Positions 9,041 through 19,301 of a DNA stretch of 64,000 bases are shown piece by piece. How positions within the stretch are numbered: position 1 is the first letter of the stretch; each line of letters begins with the position of its first letter. The notes below the pieces were generated by a model that saw only the letters and a list, made by a program, of their open reading frames with translations, did not search any database and was not told the DNA's origin. The position numbers and the translations under genes are program-made. This DNA comes from Bacillaceae bacterium OF18-1A (GTDB taxonomy: Bacteria > Bacillota > Bacilli > Bacillales > Bacillaceae_G), in NCBI GenBank assembly GCA_027694045.1, contig JAQEWB010000011.1, positions 7,473 to 71,472 of the forward strand, given 5' to 3'.

Positions 9041-10417
9041 ATGTATTCAATGGAACAAGTTGTAAACTTAGCGAAACATCGCGGTTTCGTTTTCCCTGGT
9101 TCTGAAATTTACGGTGGTCTTGCAAACACTTGGGATTACGGTCCACTTGGAATCGAATTAAAAAATAACGTTAAAAAAGCTTGGTGGAAAAAATTCATTC
9201 AAGAATCTCCATACAATGTTGGTTTAGATGCAGCTATTTTAATGAACCCAAAAACTTGGATCGCTTCTGGTCACGTTGGTAACTTCAACGATCCAATGAT
9301 CGACTGTAAAAAATGTAAAGCGCGTCACCGTGCTGACAAATTAATTGAAGATGCATTAGATGCAAAAGGCATCGAAATGGTTGTTGACGGTCTTACTTTC
9401 GACCAAATGGCTGACTTAATGAAAGAACATGAAGTAAAATGTCCTGATTGCGGTAGTGAAGAGTTCACTGAAATCCGTCAGTTCAACTTAATGTTCAAAA
9501 CATTCCAAGGTGTTACAGAGTCTAGCACAAACGAAATCTTCCTTCGTCCTGAAACAGCACAAGGTATTTTCGTAAACTTCAAAAACGTACAACGCTCTAT
9601 GCGTAAAAAACTTCCATTTGGTATTGGCCAAATCGGTAAGAGTTTCCGTAACGAAATCACGCCTGGTAACTTCACATTCCGTACACGTGAATTCGAACAA
9701 ATGGAACTTGAATTCTTCTGTAAGCCTGGTGAAGATTTAGAGTGGTTCGCATTCTGGCGTGAAACTTGTAAAAACTGGTTACTATCACTTGGTATGCATG
9801 AAGAAAGTATGCGTCTTCGTGACCATGGTGAAGAAGAATTATCTCACTACAGTAACGCAACAACTGATATCGAGTTCAAATTCCCATTCGGCTGGGGCGA
9901 ACTTTGGGGCGTTGCATCTCGTACAGACTTCGACTTAAAACGTCACATGGAACATTCTAACGAAGACTTTAACTATATCGATCCACAAACGAATGAGCGT
10001 TACGTACCATACTGCATCGAACCATCTTTAGGTGCAGACCGTGTAACATTAGCATTCTTATGTGATGCATATGAAGAAGAGCAATTAGAAAACGATTCTC
10101 GTACAGTTCTTCGTTTCCACCCTGCTTTAGCACCATACAAAGCAGCTATCTTACCATTATCTAAAAAGCTATCTGAAGGTGCTACTGAAGTATTCGCAGA
10201 ACTAGCTAAAGACTTCATGGTAGACTTTGACGAAACTGGCTCTATCGGTAAACGTTACCGTCGTCAAGACGAAATCGGTACACCATTCTGTATCACATAC
10301 GACTTCGACTCAGTTGAAGACAAAGCTGTTACAGTACGTGATCGTGACACAATGGAACAAGTTCGTATGCCAATTAGCGAACTAAAAGGTTTCTTAGAGA
10401 AGAAAATCCAGTTCTAA
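9041..10417 (+). CDS. glyQS: Glycine--tRNA ligase, homodimeric type
   Basis: A 458-residue class II aminoacyl-tRNA synthetase of the alpha2 (eukaryote/archaea-like) type, not the alpha2beta2 GlyQ+GlyS type of B. subtilis. Class II motif 2 appears in [28 protein letters not shown] and motif 3 in [13 protein letters not shown]; an insertion with Cys pairs ([19 protein letters not shown]) forms a zinc ribbon. The C-terminal anticodon-binding domain starts near [20 protein letters not shown] at 9025-9032 decides the start at ATG 9041, which also fits the T-box leader; codon use is the strongly biased pattern of a highly expressed gene. Confidence 0.96.
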   Translation: MYSMEQVVNLAKHRGFVFPGSEIYGGLANTWDYGPLGIELKNNVKKAWWKKFIQESPYNVGLDAAILMNPKTWIASGHVGNFNDPMIDCKKCKARHRADKLIEDALDAKGIEMVVDGLTFDQMADLMKEHEVKCPDCGSEEFTEIRQFNLMFKTFQGVTESSTNEIFLRPETAQGIFVNFKNVQRSMRKKLPFGIGQIGKSFRNEITPGNFTFRTREFEQMELEFFCKPGEDLEWFAFWRETCKNWLLSLGMHEESMRLRDHGEEELSHYSNATTDIEFKFPFGWGELWGVASRTDFDLKRHMEHSNEDFNYIDPQTNERYVPYCIEPSLGADRVTLAFLCDAYEEEQLENDSRTVLRFHPALAPYKAAILPLSKKLSEGATEVFAELAKDFMVDFDETGSIGKRYRRQDEIGTPFCITYDFDSVEDKAVTVRDRDTMEQVRMPISELKGFLEKKIQF

Positions 10418-10424
10418 TTATAAG

Positions 10425-10460
10425 AAAAAGAGGCGCTCTACCTGAGCCGCCTCTTTTTTA
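10425..10460. terminator. Bidirectional terminator glyQS/thioesterase
   Basis: Stem 10427-10435 with 10448-10456 and T/A runs on both sides, between the convergent stop codons. Confidence 0.75.
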
Positions 10461-10841
10461 TTTTTCACGTTTTTCTTTAATTGCTACTGTACATCTTGAT
10501 ATGCATAGTAAATCGTCATTCTCATCAATGATGCGAATATCCCATACCATCGTTGAATGTCCTCTATGTATCGGTGTTCCAATCGCTGTTACAATTCCAT
10601 CTTTCTTTGAACGGATGTGGTTTGCATTAATTTCTAAACCGAAGCAAATGCATTTCTCTTGATCAATTAAATTGTATGAACCGACACTTGCCACTGTTTC
10701 CGCCAATGCAACAGATGCACCACCATGTAAAAATCCAAAAGGCTGATGCGTACGCTCATCAACAGGCATCGTAGCAACCACCTTATCTTCAGTCATCTCT
10801 AACAACTCAATTCCAAGTGAATCCATTAAAGTTTTCCCCAT
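10458..10841 (-). CDS. Hotdog-fold acyl-CoA thioesterase (PaaI/YuxO family)
   Basis: A 127-residue single hotdog-domain protein. QPFGFLHGGASVALAETVASVGSY contains the HGG segment and the helix Glu typical of PaaI-like thioesterases, followed by the strands GLEINANHIRSKKDGIVTA. Such enzymes hydrolyse small acyl-CoA or aryl-CoA thioesters, some in menaquinone synthesis (DHNA-CoA). AGGAGG is 7 nt before ATG 10841, so the longer in-frame start is rejected. No pathway genes adjoin it, so the substrate is open. Confidence 0.85.
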   Translation of the reverse strand: MGKTLMDSLGIELLEMTEDKVVATMPVDERTHQPFGFLHGGASVALAETVASVGSYNLIDQEKCICFGLEINANHIRSKKDGIVTAIGTPIHRGHSTMVWDIRIIDENDDLLCISRCTVAIKEKREK

Positions 10842-10936
10842 GCCAATTCCTCCTTCTTTCATTTTAATTAAATGTATAATTTTACCTATTTATTTTCAAA
10901 CTACCTATAACACTTATAAAGGGAGGTTTCACCTAA

Positions 10937-11680
10937 ATGAAACAGAAATTTTGTATACTATTGCTTATGCTCGCCTTCCTGACTATTGTACCAAATTGTA
11001 CAATGACAGCCAAAGCATCTAACCTGACAATCGATATTAAGACTGTAAAGCAAAAAGGTAAGAAACCTTATATAGAATATCAAATTAATAGGCCGTCCTT
11101 TCACAACTTCTCTGATTCTAAATTTCAAAATAAGCTCAATTCCTATTACAAGAAATCTACTGACACATTTAAAAACAAATTAGAAAAGGAAGCCAAAAAA
11201 TATTATAAAGAAACAGAAGGATCTAGCACACCATTTCATCCTTACGTGGCCAATGTTGATTATAAAGTCTCTTTAAACAAACCACCTTTTCTCAGCCTAT
11301 ATGTAAATTACTATCAATATACAGGCGGGGCACATGGTCTTTATACGTGGAAGGCGAATACATTTGATTTAAAAGAAAAAAAGCTACTGCACTTAGACGA
11401 TTTATTTCAACAAAAAGATAAATATAAAGATGTAATCCGTGCGGAGATTGTAAGACAAATTAAACAAAATGAAAGCATTTATTTTCCTGATGCAACGGAA
11501 AAGGTAATGAGTACGAAAAAATTCCACTTCTTTTTAGAGCCAAATAATCTCGTTATTTATTTCCCTTTATATGAAATTGCACCTTATTCAAGTGGAATTC
11601 CACAATTCCGGATTCCATATACGTTACTAAGAGAGTATTTGAAGCCTTCGTATCAAAATATTTTAATTGACAACAAGTAA
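10937..11680 (+). CDS. Secreted DUF4163/DUF3298-type protein
   Basis: A 247-residue exported protein with a signal peptide (about residues 1-27, cleavage after TAKA). The mature part matches the DUF4163-DUF3298 architecture seen in PdaC N-termini and RsiV: N-terminal strands IDIKTVKQKGKKPYIEYQIN, then PPFLSLYVNYYQYTGGAHGLYTWKANTFDL, whose GGAHG motif is diagnostic of DUF3298. There is no deacetylase domain and no N-terminal cytoplasmic anti-sigma domain, so it is neither PdaC nor RsiV. Probably a cell-surface carbohydrate- or lysozyme-binding protein by inference. GGGAGG precedes ATG 10937. Confidence 0.75.
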   Translation: MKQKFCILLLMLAFLTIVPNCTMTAKASNLTIDIKTVKQKGKKPYIEYQINRPSFHNFSDSKFQNKLNSYYKKSTDTFKNKLEKEAKKYYKETEGSSTPFHPYVANVDYKVSLNKPPFLSLYVNYYQYTGGAHGLYTWKANTFDLKEKKLLHLDDLFQQKDKYKDVIRAEIVRQIKQNESIYFPDATEKVMSTKKFHFFLEPNNLVIYFPLYEIAPYSSGIPQFRIPYTLLREYLKPSYQNILIDNK

Positions 11681-11696
11681 ATATTTTCGCTACGAT
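11667..11696 (+). promoter_or_regulatory. bioY promoter
   Basis: TTGACA at 11667-11672, inside the last codons of the upstream gene, and TACGAT at 11691-11696 with an 18-nt spacer. The -10 element directly abuts the BirA operator. Confidence 0.55.
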
Positions 11697-11730
11697 AATG
11701 TTAACCTATAAACAACAGGAGGTTAACATT
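11697..11730 (+). promoter_or_regulatory. BirA (biotin repressor) operator
   Basis: A perfect 10-bp inverted repeat: AATGTTAACC at 11697-11706 and GGTTAACATT at 11721-11730, spaced by 14 nt. This matches the Bacillus BirA operator pattern TTGTTAAC-N(14-16)-GTTAACAA. The right arm overlaps the AGGAGG ribosome site (11717-11722) and ends at the base before the bioY ATG. When biotin is plentiful, BirA-biotinyl-AMP would bind here and shut off biotin uptake. Confidence 0.9.
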
Positions 11731-12324
11731 ATGAAGAAGTTACACGTTTTAGATTTAGCATTAGCTGCCATGTTCGTTGCTCTTATGGCCATTGGGGCAA
11801 ATATTGTATCTTGGGCACCATTCTTACAAGTAGCAGGCGTCCCATTATCTATGCAACCATTTTTCGCAATTTTAGCAGGGCTCCTTCTCGGAAGTAGACT
11901 TGGTGCATTATCCATGACTGTATATATGCTCGTTGGAGTAGCCGGCGCGCCAATCTTCGCTAACTTCAAAGCCGGATTCGGGGCACTTTTAGATCCTACT
12001 GGTGGTTTTATTATCGCATTTATTATTGTTGCTTACGTATCAGGAAAACTAGTAGAACAGAGAGAAAGACCTACATTCAGTACATTCGCAATTGCTTCTT
12101 TCACAGGAATTATTTTAACTTATATTATCGGTACTACTTACATGTATGCATCAGTCAATTTCTTCATGGGCGGTAATATGAGCTATAAAGCTGCTTGGAT
12201 GATTATGATGTGGTTCGCAGTAAAAGATATTATCTTTACAATTATCGGTGCTATTATCGCGCCTCGTATATACTACGCTGTACGTCGTTCTGCTTATCAA
12301 CATTCTCATTCGACGATTTCATAA
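11731..12324 (+). CDS. bioY: Biotin transporter substrate-binding subunit BioY
   Basis: A 197-residue integral membrane protein with six predicted helices, the S component of ECF-type biotin uptake. Diagnostic segments are PLSMQPFFAILAGLLLGSRLGALSM and VGVAGAPIFANFKAGFGALLDPTGGFI. AGGAGG lies 8 nt before ATG 11731. The ECF energising genes (ecfA, ecfA', ecfT) are not in this window, as expected for a group II ECF system sharing a common module. The BirA operator directly upstream confirms biotin as the substrate. Confidence 0.95.
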   Translation: MKKLHVLDLALAAMFVALMAIGANIVSWAPFLQVAGVPLSMQPFFAILAGLLLGSRLGALSMTVYMLVGVAGAPIFANFKAGFGALLDPTGGFIIAFIIVAYVSGKLVEQRERPTFSTFAIASFTGIILTYIIGTTYMYASVNFFMGGNMSYKAAWMIMMWFAVKDIIFTIIGAIIAPRIYYAVRRSAYQHSHSTIS

Positions 12325-12326
12325 TG

Positions 12327-12364
12327 AAAAAGAGTTATCTCGGTATACTGAGATAACTCTTTTT
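12327..12364. terminator. Bidirectional terminator bioY/galU
   Basis: A 15-bp perfect stem (12327-12341 with 12350-12364) with an 8-nt loop, between the convergent stop codons of bioY and galU. Confidence 0.85.
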
Positions 12365-12368
12365 TACA

Positions 12369-13256
12369 TTAAGACTCTTGATTCGTTTGTTCTTCTAAAA
12401 TTTTCTTCATCATTGCAACCATGTCATCATGTAATTCTGGGTGTTGCAACGCCATTTCGATTGTCGTTTGAACGAATCCTAACTTTTCACCTACGTCATA
12501 ACGTTTTCCTTCGAAATTGTAAGCAAATACACGTTGAATTTCGTTTAAGTTTTGGATTGCATCTGTTAACTGAATTTCACCACCAGCACCAATATGTTGC
12601 TGCTCTAAGAACATAAAGATTTCAGGTGTTAAAATGTAGCGTCCCATAATCGCTAAGTTTGAGGGCGCAGTACCTTGTGCTGGCTTCTCAACAAAGTTAC
12701 GAACTTGGTAGCGACGGCCATCTTGTTCTAATGGATCAATAATTCCGTAGCGATGCGTTTCTTCTTCAGGAACAGTTTGTACACCGATAACAGAAGAAAG
12801 TGTTTTTTCATACTCATCCATTAATTGACGTAAACATGGTGTTTCAGCTTGAACAATATCATCACCTAATAATACTGCAAACGGCTCATCACCAATGAAT
12901 TTACGTGCACACCAAACTGCATGTCCTAACCCTTTCGGTTCTTTTTGACGGATATAATGAATATCTACCATTTTTGAAGAAGCTTGTACTTTTTCAAGTA
13001 ACTCATACTTTTTCTTTTCTAATAAGTTTTGCTCTAACTCAAATGCATTATCAAAATGATCTTCAATAGAGCGCTTTCCTTTACCAGTAACGATAATGAT
13101 ATCTTCGATTCCTGATTTTACTGCTTCTTCTACAATGTATTGGATAGTTGGTTTATCTACTATCGGTAACATTTCTTTTGGCATTGCTTTCGTTGCTGGT
13201 AAAAAACGTGTTCCTAATCCAGCTGCTGGAATTATCGCTTTTCTTACTTTTTTCAT
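12369..13256 (-). CDS. galU: UTP--glucose-1-phosphate uridylyltransferase
   Basis: A 295-residue nucleotidyltransferase making UDP-glucose from UTP and glucose-1-phosphate. The N-terminal nucleotide-binding signature [21 protein letters not shown], the [10 protein letters not shown] metal-site Asp and NFVEKPAQG are all present; length is standard. The start is ATG 13256 or the GTG at 13259; GAGGG upstream allows either. It is next to phosphoglucomutase pgcA, which supplies glucose-1-phosphate, but a terminator between them indicates separate transcripts. UDP-glucose feeds glycolipid and wall polymer synthesis. Confidence 0.94.
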   Translation of the reverse strand: MKKVRKAIIPAAGLGTRFLPATKAMPKEMLPIVDKPTIQYIVEEAVKSGIEDIIIVTGKGKRSIEDHFDNAFELEQNLLEKKKYELLEKVQASSKMVDIHYIRQKEPKGLGHAVWCARKFIGDEPFAVLLGDDIVQAETPCLRQLMDEYEKTLSSVIGVQTVPEEETHRYGIIDPLEQDGRRYQVRNFVEKPAQGTAPSNLAIMGRYILTPEIFMFLEQQHIGAGGEIQLTDAIQNLNEIQRVFAYNFEGKRYDVGEKLGFVQTTIEMALQHPELHDDMVAMMKKILEEQTNQES

Positions 13257-13309
13257 CACAACATACCCTCTCTTCTGTCAGAATCCATAACGATCATTTC
13301 CTTACATAA

Positions 13310-13339
13310 AACAAAAGGGAGATTTCACTCCCTTTTGTT
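13310..13339 (-). terminator. Terminator of pgcA
   Basis: A 12-bp perfect stem (13310-13321 with 13328-13339) between pgcA and galU, which are both on the minus strand, so the two genes are probably not one operon. Confidence 0.7.
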
Positions 13340-13364
13340 CCCTACTATTTAAAATTACTTTATA

Positions 13365-15089
13365 TTATAAACGATTCATAATGTCTTCTTTAATAGTAAG
13401 TAACTTTTGTTCACTATTCTGTAAAGAATTATCTTGTACACCAAAGTAGAATTTAATTTTTGGCTCTGTGCCAGATGGACGTAAGCAGAACCAAGAACCA
13501 TCTTCTAATTGATATTTTAACACATTTGATTTCGGTAAGTGAATCTCTTCCTTATTTCCATCTTGTAAAGTTGTAATGATGCTTTCCTTATAATCCTCAA
13601 CTGCAACAACTGTTAAGCCAGCTACTTCTTTCGGAGGATTCTCACGGAATGTTGCCATCATCTTTTGAATCTGTTCAGCACCGTCTTTTCCTTTTAACGT
13701 TAACGACACAAGATCCTCACGGAAGAAACCGTACTTCTCAAATACTTCTAATAGACCATCATATAACGTTTTTCCTTGTGATTTGTAGTATGCTGCTACT
13801 TCACATGCGAATAGGACAGATTGTACCGCATCTTTATCACGGCAGAATGGACGGATTAAATAACCATAGCTTTCCTCATAACCGAATTGGAATTCATATT
13901 GTCCACTTTCTTCGTACTGTCTAATCTTCTCACCGATAAATTTAAATCCAGTTAACGTGTCAACTGTATCTAAACCGTATGCTTTTGCGATTGTACGGCC
14001 AATTTCAGACGTTACGATTGTTTTTAATACAACACCGTTCTCAGGAAGTGTTCCGTTTTCTTTCTTTTGAGATAGTAAGTAATCAAGCATTAATGCACCT
14101 GTTTGGTTACCCGTTAATACTTGGAACTCACCATCGTGATTACGCACAGCTACACCAAGGCGATCTGCGTCAGGATCTGTTGCGATTAATACATCTGCAC
14201 CTACTTTTTCACCGTCACGAATTGCATATTCAAAAGCAGCATGCTCTTCTGGATTCGGTGATTTTACTGTAGAGAAGTTTGGATCTGGTAACTCTTGCTC
14301 TTTGACAACCGTTACATCTGTAAATCCAACTTCTTCTAAGCCACGGCGTACAGAGATGTTTGACGTTCCGTGTAATGGCGTAAAGACGATTTTTAAGTCT
14401 TTTCCTACCTTTTGTACCATTTCTTTATTAATAATGACATTGTTCAATTCTGCAGCATATGCATCGTCGACTTCTTGTCCAATAATATGTAATAAACCAT
14501 CCGCTTTTAATTGCTCTACATCAGCTACTTCAACTGTTAATTCATCTTCCACTGCATTTACGTAACTAATTAACTCATCCGCTTCTTTTGGAGGTAATTG
14601 TCCACCATCTTCACCGTATACTTTATAACCGTTATATTCAGGTGGATTATGGCTTGCCGTAAGAACGATTCCACTTACTGTATGTAAATGACGAACTGCG
14701 AAGGAAAGTACTGGCGTTGGACGCAAACTTTCAAACACATATGTTGTGATGCCATGTGCACCAAGTGTTGCAGCTACTTCCATTGCAAATTCAGGTGATT
14801 TATGACGAGAATCATACGCAACAACAACGCCGCGCTTCTTCGCTTCTTCTCCTAATTTTTCAATGAATGTTGCTAATCCTTTTGTCGCTTTTCGAACAGT
14901 GTATACATTTAAACGGTTCGTACCAGCACCTAGTTCACCGCGCATACCGCCTGTCCCAAACTCTAGATTTTTATAAAAGCTATCTTCGATTTTCTTCTCA
15001 TCTTGCTTCATATTTTCTAGTTGTTCTTTTAACTCTGCGTCTAACTCTGCATAGGAAATCCAGCGACTAAATTCTTGTTTCCAGTTCAT
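13365..15089 (-). CDS. pgcA: Alpha-phosphoglucomutase
   Basis: A 574-residue enzyme of the phosphohexomutase superfamily converting glucose-6-phosphate and glucose-1-phosphate. The phosphoserine loop is [17 protein letters not shown], the Mg2+ loop is [11 protein letters not shown], the sugar loop is GYEESYGYL, and [12 protein letters not shown] binds the phosphate. Length and motifs match B. subtilis PgcA, needed for UDP-glucose and thus for glucolipids, teichoic acid glucosylation and cell-size control. AGGGG precedes ATG 15089; a longer reading frame has no ribosome site. It works with galU downstream. Confidence 0.94.
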   Translation of the reverse strand: MNWKQEFSRWISYAELDAELKEQLENMKQDEKKIEDSFYKNLEFGTGGMRGELGAGTNRLNVYTVRKATKGLATFIEKLGEEAKKRGVVVAYDSRHKSPEFAMEVAATLGAHGITTYVFESLRPTPVLSFAVRHLHTVSGIVLTASHNPPEYNGYKVYGEDGGQLPPKEADELISYVNAVEDELTVEVADVEQLKADGLLHIIGQEVDDAYAAELNNVIINKEMVQKVGKDLKIVFTPLHGTSNISVRRGLEEVGFTDVTVVKEQELPDPNFSTVKSPNPEEHAAFEYAIRDGEKVGADVLIATDPDADRLGVAVRNHDGEFQVLTGNQTGALMLDYLLSQKKENGTLPENGVVLKTIVTSEIGRTIAKAYGLDTVDTLTGFKFIGEKIRQYEESGQYEFQFGYEESYGYLIRPFCRDKDAVQSVLFACEVAAYYKSQGKTLYDGLLEVFEKYGFFREDLVSLTLKGKDGAEQIQKMMATFRENPPKEVAGLTVVAVEDYKESIITTLQDGNKEEIHLPKSNVLKYQLEDGSWFCLRPSGTEPKIKFYFGVQDNSLQNSEQKLLTIKEDIMNRL

Positions 15090-15232
15090 ACTTCTATCCC
15101 CTCTCACTTGGTGTATCTTCATTATATGAAAAAAACCGCCTATGTCTCAATATTTTTTAGAATTTAACAGGATTTTACTGGAGATATTTGTATAAACTAT
15201 GGCTAAATACTCCACCAAAGGGAATGAGGATT

Positions 15233-15838
15233 ATGCAAGAATGGGGCTTGTCAGAAGAGCTCAAAATACAAACTAAACAAATGATTGAAGTTGCAGAAAA
15301 AGAACTATCGATTATGAGAAAAGCAATCGATAAAGAAGACGAATGTATTTTATGCAAAATGGAAGATATTCATCATATGTTAGCAAATGTGCAAACATTA
15401 GCCGCTACATACTATATTCAAGCGTATTTATCACCTTATACGGAAAGCTCACATTTTCTCACAGCAGCTGTCCAACATTTAAGCGCCCGCAAACACGGCG
15501 CTCTTATCTTTGTGGAACGAAACGAGACACTTGAACCTTTCATTCAAACTGGAACGACATTAAACGCTCATTTAACCGCACCGTTGCTTGAATCCATCTT
15601 TTATCCAGGTAACCCTCTTCATGACGGAGCGGCTCTCGTTAAAAATAATCATATCGTCTCAGCAGCTAACATTCTTCCTTTAACGAAAAGCATAGAAGTT
15701 GATCCCGAACTAGGCACACGTCACAGAGCCGCAATTGGCTTATCAGAAAAAAGCGATGCACTTATATTAGTTGTCTCTGAAGAAACAGGTCGCACTTCAT
15801 TCGCTTTAAATGGGGTCTTATATACGATTTCTTTATAG
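15233..15838 (+). CDS. cdaS: Diadenylate cyclase CdaS (sporulation type)
   Basis: A 201-residue cytosolic enzyme making c-di-AMP from two ATP. The N-terminal two-helix domain (about residues 1-60) is the autoinhibitory element of CdaS; the DAC (DisA_N) domain follows, with the catalytic motifs LHDGAAL and GTRHRAAIG intact. There is no transmembrane segment (unlike CdaA) and no helix-hairpin-helix domain (unlike DisA). In B. subtilis CdaS is expressed in the forespore and aids germination. ATG 15233 has GAGG and AAAGGG upstream; the ATG at 15224 is too close to the ribosome site. A B. cereus homolog has been crystallised, as I recall it. Confidence 0.92.
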   Translation: MQEWGLSEELKIQTKQMIEVAEKELSIMRKAIDKEDECILCKMEDIHHMLANVQTLAATYYIQAYLSPYTESSHFLTAAVQHLSARKHGALIFVERNETLEPFIQTGTTLNAHLTAPLLESIFYPGNPLHDGAALVKNNHIVSAANILPLTKSIEVDPELGTRHRAAIGLSEKSDALILVVSEETGRTSFALNGVLYTISL

Positions 15839-15847
15839 AATAAAGGG

Positions 15848-15884
15848 AAACTATAATCAGTGGAGGTTTTCTTCATCCCCATAG
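15848..15884 (+). repeat. Fragment of a bcr1-like repeat
   Basis: A stretch beginning GAAACTATAATCAGTGGAGG and ending CTTCATCCCC resembles one terminus of the element at 22.94-23.11 kb (GAAACTATACTCAGTGGTGG, then ATTCATCCCC). It is truncated and directly abuts a terminator. Confidence 0.5.
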
Positions 15885-15933
15885 AAAAGCCCCCTACTGT
15901 CGTTATATCTACATACGACAGTAGGGGGCTTTT
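15885..15933. terminator. Bidirectional terminator cdaS/pepA
   Basis: An 18-bp perfect stem (15885-15902 with 15916-15933) with a 13-nt loop and A/T runs at both ends, serving convergent cdaS and pepA. Confidence 0.85.
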
Positions 15934-15990
15934 GATCATGTACTACTATTCATCTTCAACTCAAACTTGAACCAGCCTTCTCTTCAAAAA

Positions 15991-17475
15991 TTACTCTTCT
16001 CCGAAACGTTCAACAAGTGTTGCAAGTGTACGTACCATTGCACCTGTTGCTCCAGCTGGTCCTAAATCGTGTGCTCCTGTTGTTTCAGATGTTCCAGCGA
16101 TATCTAAGTGTACCCACGGTGTATCTTCAGCGAATTCACCTAGGAATGTACCTGCCATAACCGCATGTCCTTCACGGCCTGGTGAGTTATTTAAATCAGC
16201 GAACTTACTGTTTCTCACACGCTCTTTATCACGCTCGAAAATCGGTAATTGCCAAATTGGCTCGTCTGTTTCCATAGAAGCCTCTAATACTTGCTCAAAC
16301 AGTTCTTCATTGTTTGTCATTGCACCTGTCGTATGATTTCCAAGTGCAACAATTACGCCGCCTGTTAATGTCGCTACATCAACAAGGTAGTTTGCACCAA
16401 GTTTTTTCGCATACGTAATACCGTCAGCTAACGCTAGACGACCTTCTGCATCTGTATTTAATACTTCAATTGTTTTTCCGCTCATAGATGTAATGACATC
16501 ATCTGGCTTAAATGCTGTACCACTTACAACATTATCCGTTGATGGAATAACAGCGATCACATTTTGTTCTGGGCGAAGTTCACCGATAATTTCCATTGCA
16601 CCTAAAACAGCTGCAGCACCGCCCATATCACCTTTCATACCGACCATACCTTCACGCGGTTTTAATGAATAACCACCTGTATCGTATGTAATTCCTTTTC
16701 CAACGAATCCAATTACATCTGTCCACTCTTCTTTTCCTTTATAAATAAGAGCGATCATTTTCGGTGGCTCTGTAGAACCTTGGTTTACTGCAAGTAACGC
16801 ACCCATACCAAGCTCTTCCATCTCTTCTTTCTCAAGAACTTTATAATCCATATCATATTTCTCTGCTAGTTCAACAGCATACTCAGCAAGCTTCGTCGCT
16901 GTTAGTACGTTTGGCGGCATATTTACAAGTGTACGAGCTGAATTTGTTGCACGTCCATGTACGTAACCAACTGTTAATGCAGCTTCAATTTCTTGTGCAT
17001 CTTCCGCTGTAATAGCCGTGAATTTCTCTAGCGCTACAGTATCTTTCTTGTCTGTTTTATACGTTTGTAATTCATATGTACCAAGCCCTTGTACTTCTGC
17101 TGCAATATGTGCTACATCAATCGCGTCTAATTTATCTGTCACGAAAGAATCAAGTAAAATTGCTGCATCTTGTACTTTTGCTGCTTGCAGTGTTTTAAAC
17201 GCTTTACCAAGTGCCGCACGTAACGTTTCTGTCGTGTAAGACTCTTTCTTACCTAAACCAACAAAGTAATAACGTTTCACATTTGTTTTTCCTAAGCTAT
17301 GTACTTTTGAAATGGCTTTTTTCTTCGTAGATAATTCTTTCTCTTCTAATAAAGTATGTAATTGTCCTTCAAACGCCTTGTCTAATTCTTGTACAAAACT
17401 GCTTAATTTCTCTTCTTCAAATAACGCAACAATCACCGCTTCATGGCTTGCTAATTCTTTTTGTACTTGAAACAT
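15991..17475 (-). CDS. pepA: Leucyl aminopeptidase (M17 family)
   Basis: A 494-residue cytosolic metallo-aminopeptidase releasing N-terminal residues. The C-terminal catalytic domain has the M17 signature [12 protein letters not shown] and the preceding metal-binding [16 protein letters not shown] segment, with the Lys and Asp ligands in KGDMGGAA; the N-terminal alpha/beta domain (about residues 1-160) is hexamer-associated. AGGGGG precedes ATG 17475. In B. subtilis the ortholog (yuiE) lies beside yuiC/yuiB as here. No regulation is visible. Confidence 0.94.
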   Translation of the reverse strand: MFQVQKELASHEAVIVALFEEEKLSSFVQELDKAFEGQLHTLLEEKELSTKKKAISKVHSLGKTNVKRYYFVGLGKKESYTTETLRAALGKAFKTLQAAKVQDAAILLDSFVTDKLDAIDVAHIAAEVQGLGTYELQTYKTDKKDTVALEKFTAITAEDAQEIEAALTVGYVHGRATNSARTLVNMPPNVLTATKLAEYAVELAEKYDMDYKVLEKEEMEELGMGALLAVNQGSTEPPKMIALIYKGKEEWTDVIGFVGKGITYDTGGYSLKPREGMVGMKGDMGGAAAVLGAMEIIGELRPEQNVIAVIPSTDNVVSGTAFKPDDVITSMSGKTIEVLNTDAEGRLALADGITYAKKLGANYLVDVATLTGGVIVALGNHTTGAMTNNEELFEQVLEASMETDEPIWQLPIFERDKERVRNSKFADLNNSPGREGHAVMAGTFLGEFAEDTPWVHLDIAGTSETTGAHDLGPAGATGAMVRTLATLVERFGEE

Positions 17476-17593
17476 GTTCAGACCCCCTAAATTTTTCTAT
17501 TGCTATTATAACTTTATTTTCGATAAAATGCGACAATTCTAACATCTGTTTTACATATACACATTTCTTTTATATACGAAACAAAAAAGAAAA

Positions 17594-17618
17594 AGTCTAG
17601 CGTAATTAACACTAGACT
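17594..17618 (-). terminator. Terminator of yuiC
   Basis: A stem AGTCTAG / CTAGACT (17594-17600, 17612-17618) followed on the minus strand by a T-rich run; it overlaps the stop codon of yuiC. Confidence 0.7.
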
Positions 17619-18243
17619 ATCTTTGTTTTAAATATTGACCACGGAACACTTGCATCGTTTCATCTTGATTTAACATCGTTAACTCTTCTTCTGTAAACTT
17701 CCCATTTCCTACTTTCACTACATATACATTTACTTTTTTCTTACCCCATTCGCTATAAACATCTTTCACCGTATCATAATATAGATCGAGACGGTTTCCT
17801 TTTATAGCACCGCCCTTATCAGCTACTACACCATACCCATAACCTGGCACGAACAAAATCGTTCCAATCGGGAATACGCGTAAGTCCGCAGCGATTGTAG
17901 AATATAAATCCCGTTTCGCTTTAACACCTGAATATGTAATACCATACTCTGGATGTCCTGGCCTCTTACCAGTCGATTCGATTCCTGACGTATAACCAGT
18001 CGCTGTCATTTCAATTGAACGATATTTAGACCAGTCTTTCGCCTGCTCTAAAGCATTTATCACTTCTTTACTCGGAACAACACTTCTCTCAATTTCTGCT
18101 GCATGTACTTCTTTTGCACTCGTTCCCTCATATTTCTTTACAATCTCTAATAAAGAAACTCCTGTGAAAGCATTCCATGTTACGCATAATGCGGATACAA
18201 GTAAACAAGTCATCATAATGCGAATACAATATCGTTTTAACAT
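17617..18243 (-). CDS. yuiC: Membrane-anchored 3D-domain protein YuiC
   Basis: A 208-residue protein with an N-terminal membrane segment (about residues 5-30) and a C-terminal 3D domain (double-psi beta barrel of the MltA/resuscitation type). [48 protein letters not shown] and RLDLYYDT supply the three conserved Asp of the domain. B. subtilis YuiC is a lytic transglycosylase acting on denuded glycan strands. The start is uncertain: AGGAG is 14 nt before ATG 18243, and an in-frame GTG lies at 18258. The neighbouring yuiB and pepA match B. subtilis order. Confidence 0.85.
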   Translation of the reverse strand: MLKRYCIRIMMTCLLVSALCVTWNAFTGVSLLEIVKKYEGTSAKEVHAAEIERSVVPSKEVINALEQAKDWSKYRSIEMTATGYTSGIESTGKRPGHPEYGITYSGVKAKRDLYSTIAADLRVFPIGTILFVPGYGYGVVADKGGAIKGNRLDLYYDTVKDVYSEWGKKKVNVYVVKVGNGKFTEEELTMLNQDETMQVFRGQYLKQR

Positions 18244-18308
18244 TTTTATATTCCACACTCCTTCATCGTTAATCATTCCCTATACGACGAAGGAATATGC
18301 AAAAAAAT

Positions 18309-18332
18309 AATCTCCAAATTAACTTGGAGATT
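18309..18332 (-). terminator. Terminator of the nudix-yuiB operon
   Basis: A 9-bp perfect stem (18309-18317 with 18324-18332) followed by a T run on the minus strand, overlapping the end of yuiB and separating it from yuiC. Confidence 0.75.
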
Positions 18333-18648
18333 AAAACATTTGATATCCACTTTTTCGAAGTTTTTTAATTACGATTCCCGCTAAAGCAGCCCCTACTAAC
18401 CCCGTAGATAAAATAAACACATCTGCTTGTCCTAAATGCGATACACTTGTCCCAAATGAAGAAAATGTTTCTTTCGGCTTTGAAAAATAATCCCACACAC
18501 TCGCTTTATTAATAATGAGCATACAAACAATCGGATACACAATAACCATTACCCATGTAGCTCGCAATATCATGTTGAGTAAAAATCCAATTCCAAAAAA
18601 CAAAATAAAGAATAGCATCATTGAAATAAGTAGTACAGGTATACTCAC
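18331..18648 (-). CDS. yuiB: Membrane protein YuiB
   Basis: A 105-residue protein with three transmembrane helices (about residues 1-25, 28-48 and 79-97). Its position between yuiC and the NADH dehydrogenase region matches B. subtilis yuiB. Its GTG start overlaps the TGA stop of the preceding Nudix gene as GTGA (18645-18648), which points to translational coupling. No function is known to me. Confidence 0.75.
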   Translation of the reverse strand: MSIPVLLISMMLFFILFFGIGFLLNMILRATWVMVIVYPIVCMLIINKASVWDYFSKPKETFSSFGTSVSHLGQADVFILSTGLVGAALAGIVIKKLRKSGYQMF

Positions 18649-19151
18649 TCTTTCTCCCTCTCTTTCGCACGTGCCGTAAATACGTGATAGGCTGTATAAC
18701 CAAACTGCTCTCCTGGATTTAATGTTTTGTCCATTTCAAGCAGTAGTTCCGACCTTCCTTCTAACAAATATTTAATAAGCAAAGATGTATCCGGATCGTC
18801 CGCAATTGTCTCTGGATGTAAGAATGCAACTTCAGACAATTCCTTCTCCTGCACAATAATATTTTCCCCTTCAGGCTCCATAAGAAAAATAATCATATTA
18901 TCACTAATTTCATTACGAATAACACCCGATCTGATACCAATAATCCCTTTCACATGCGCAACAATGCCTGTCTCTTCTAACACTTCTCGTTTCACAGCTT
19001 CGTCAACCGTCTCACCTTCATTTACAAAACCAGCCGGTAAAGACCATTTCCCCTTTAATCCACTGTATTTTTTCTTAACGAATAGCCACCTGCCATCTTT
19101 TGTAGCCACTAAGCCACTAACGGCTAGCCATACTTTCCCTCGATCCCCCAT
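18645..19151 (-). CDS. Nudix hydrolase
   Basis: A 168-residue Nudix enzyme. The Nudix box is complete: GFVNEGETVDEAVKREVLEE then TGI, fitting G-x5-E-x7-REUxEExGU, preceded by KGKWSLPAG. Family members hydrolyse nucleoside diphosphate derivatives (ADP-ribose, NADH, damaged NTPs); the substrate is not predictable here. GGAGGAGG lies 8 nt before ATG 19151. Its stop overlaps the start of yuiB by GTGA, so the two form an operon. Confidence 0.88.
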   Translation of the reverse strand: MGDRGKVWLAVSGLVATKDGRWLFVKKKYSGLKGKWSLPAGFVNEGETVDEAVKREVLEETGIVAHVKGIIGIRSGVIRNEISDNMIIFLMEPEGENIIVQEKELSEVAFLHPETIADDPDTSLLIKYLLEGRSELLLEMDKTLNPGEQFGYTAYHVFTARAKEREKE

Positions 19152-19301
19152 GATGTGTTCCTCCTCCACTTTAACAGACGGAATATTCTTTCTTTTCTAT
19201 ATATTATACTATATTTTTAAATACACTGTGGGATTTCCTTATCTGTATAATTCTAATTTCATGATATACTGTAAAAAAATAACAAAGGGGAGAATATACT
19301 T

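Noticed and set aside
12248..12616. 122-codon frame opposite the end of galU and over the bioY terminator
   Set aside because: Shadow of bioY and galU; it crosses a perfect bidirectional terminator.
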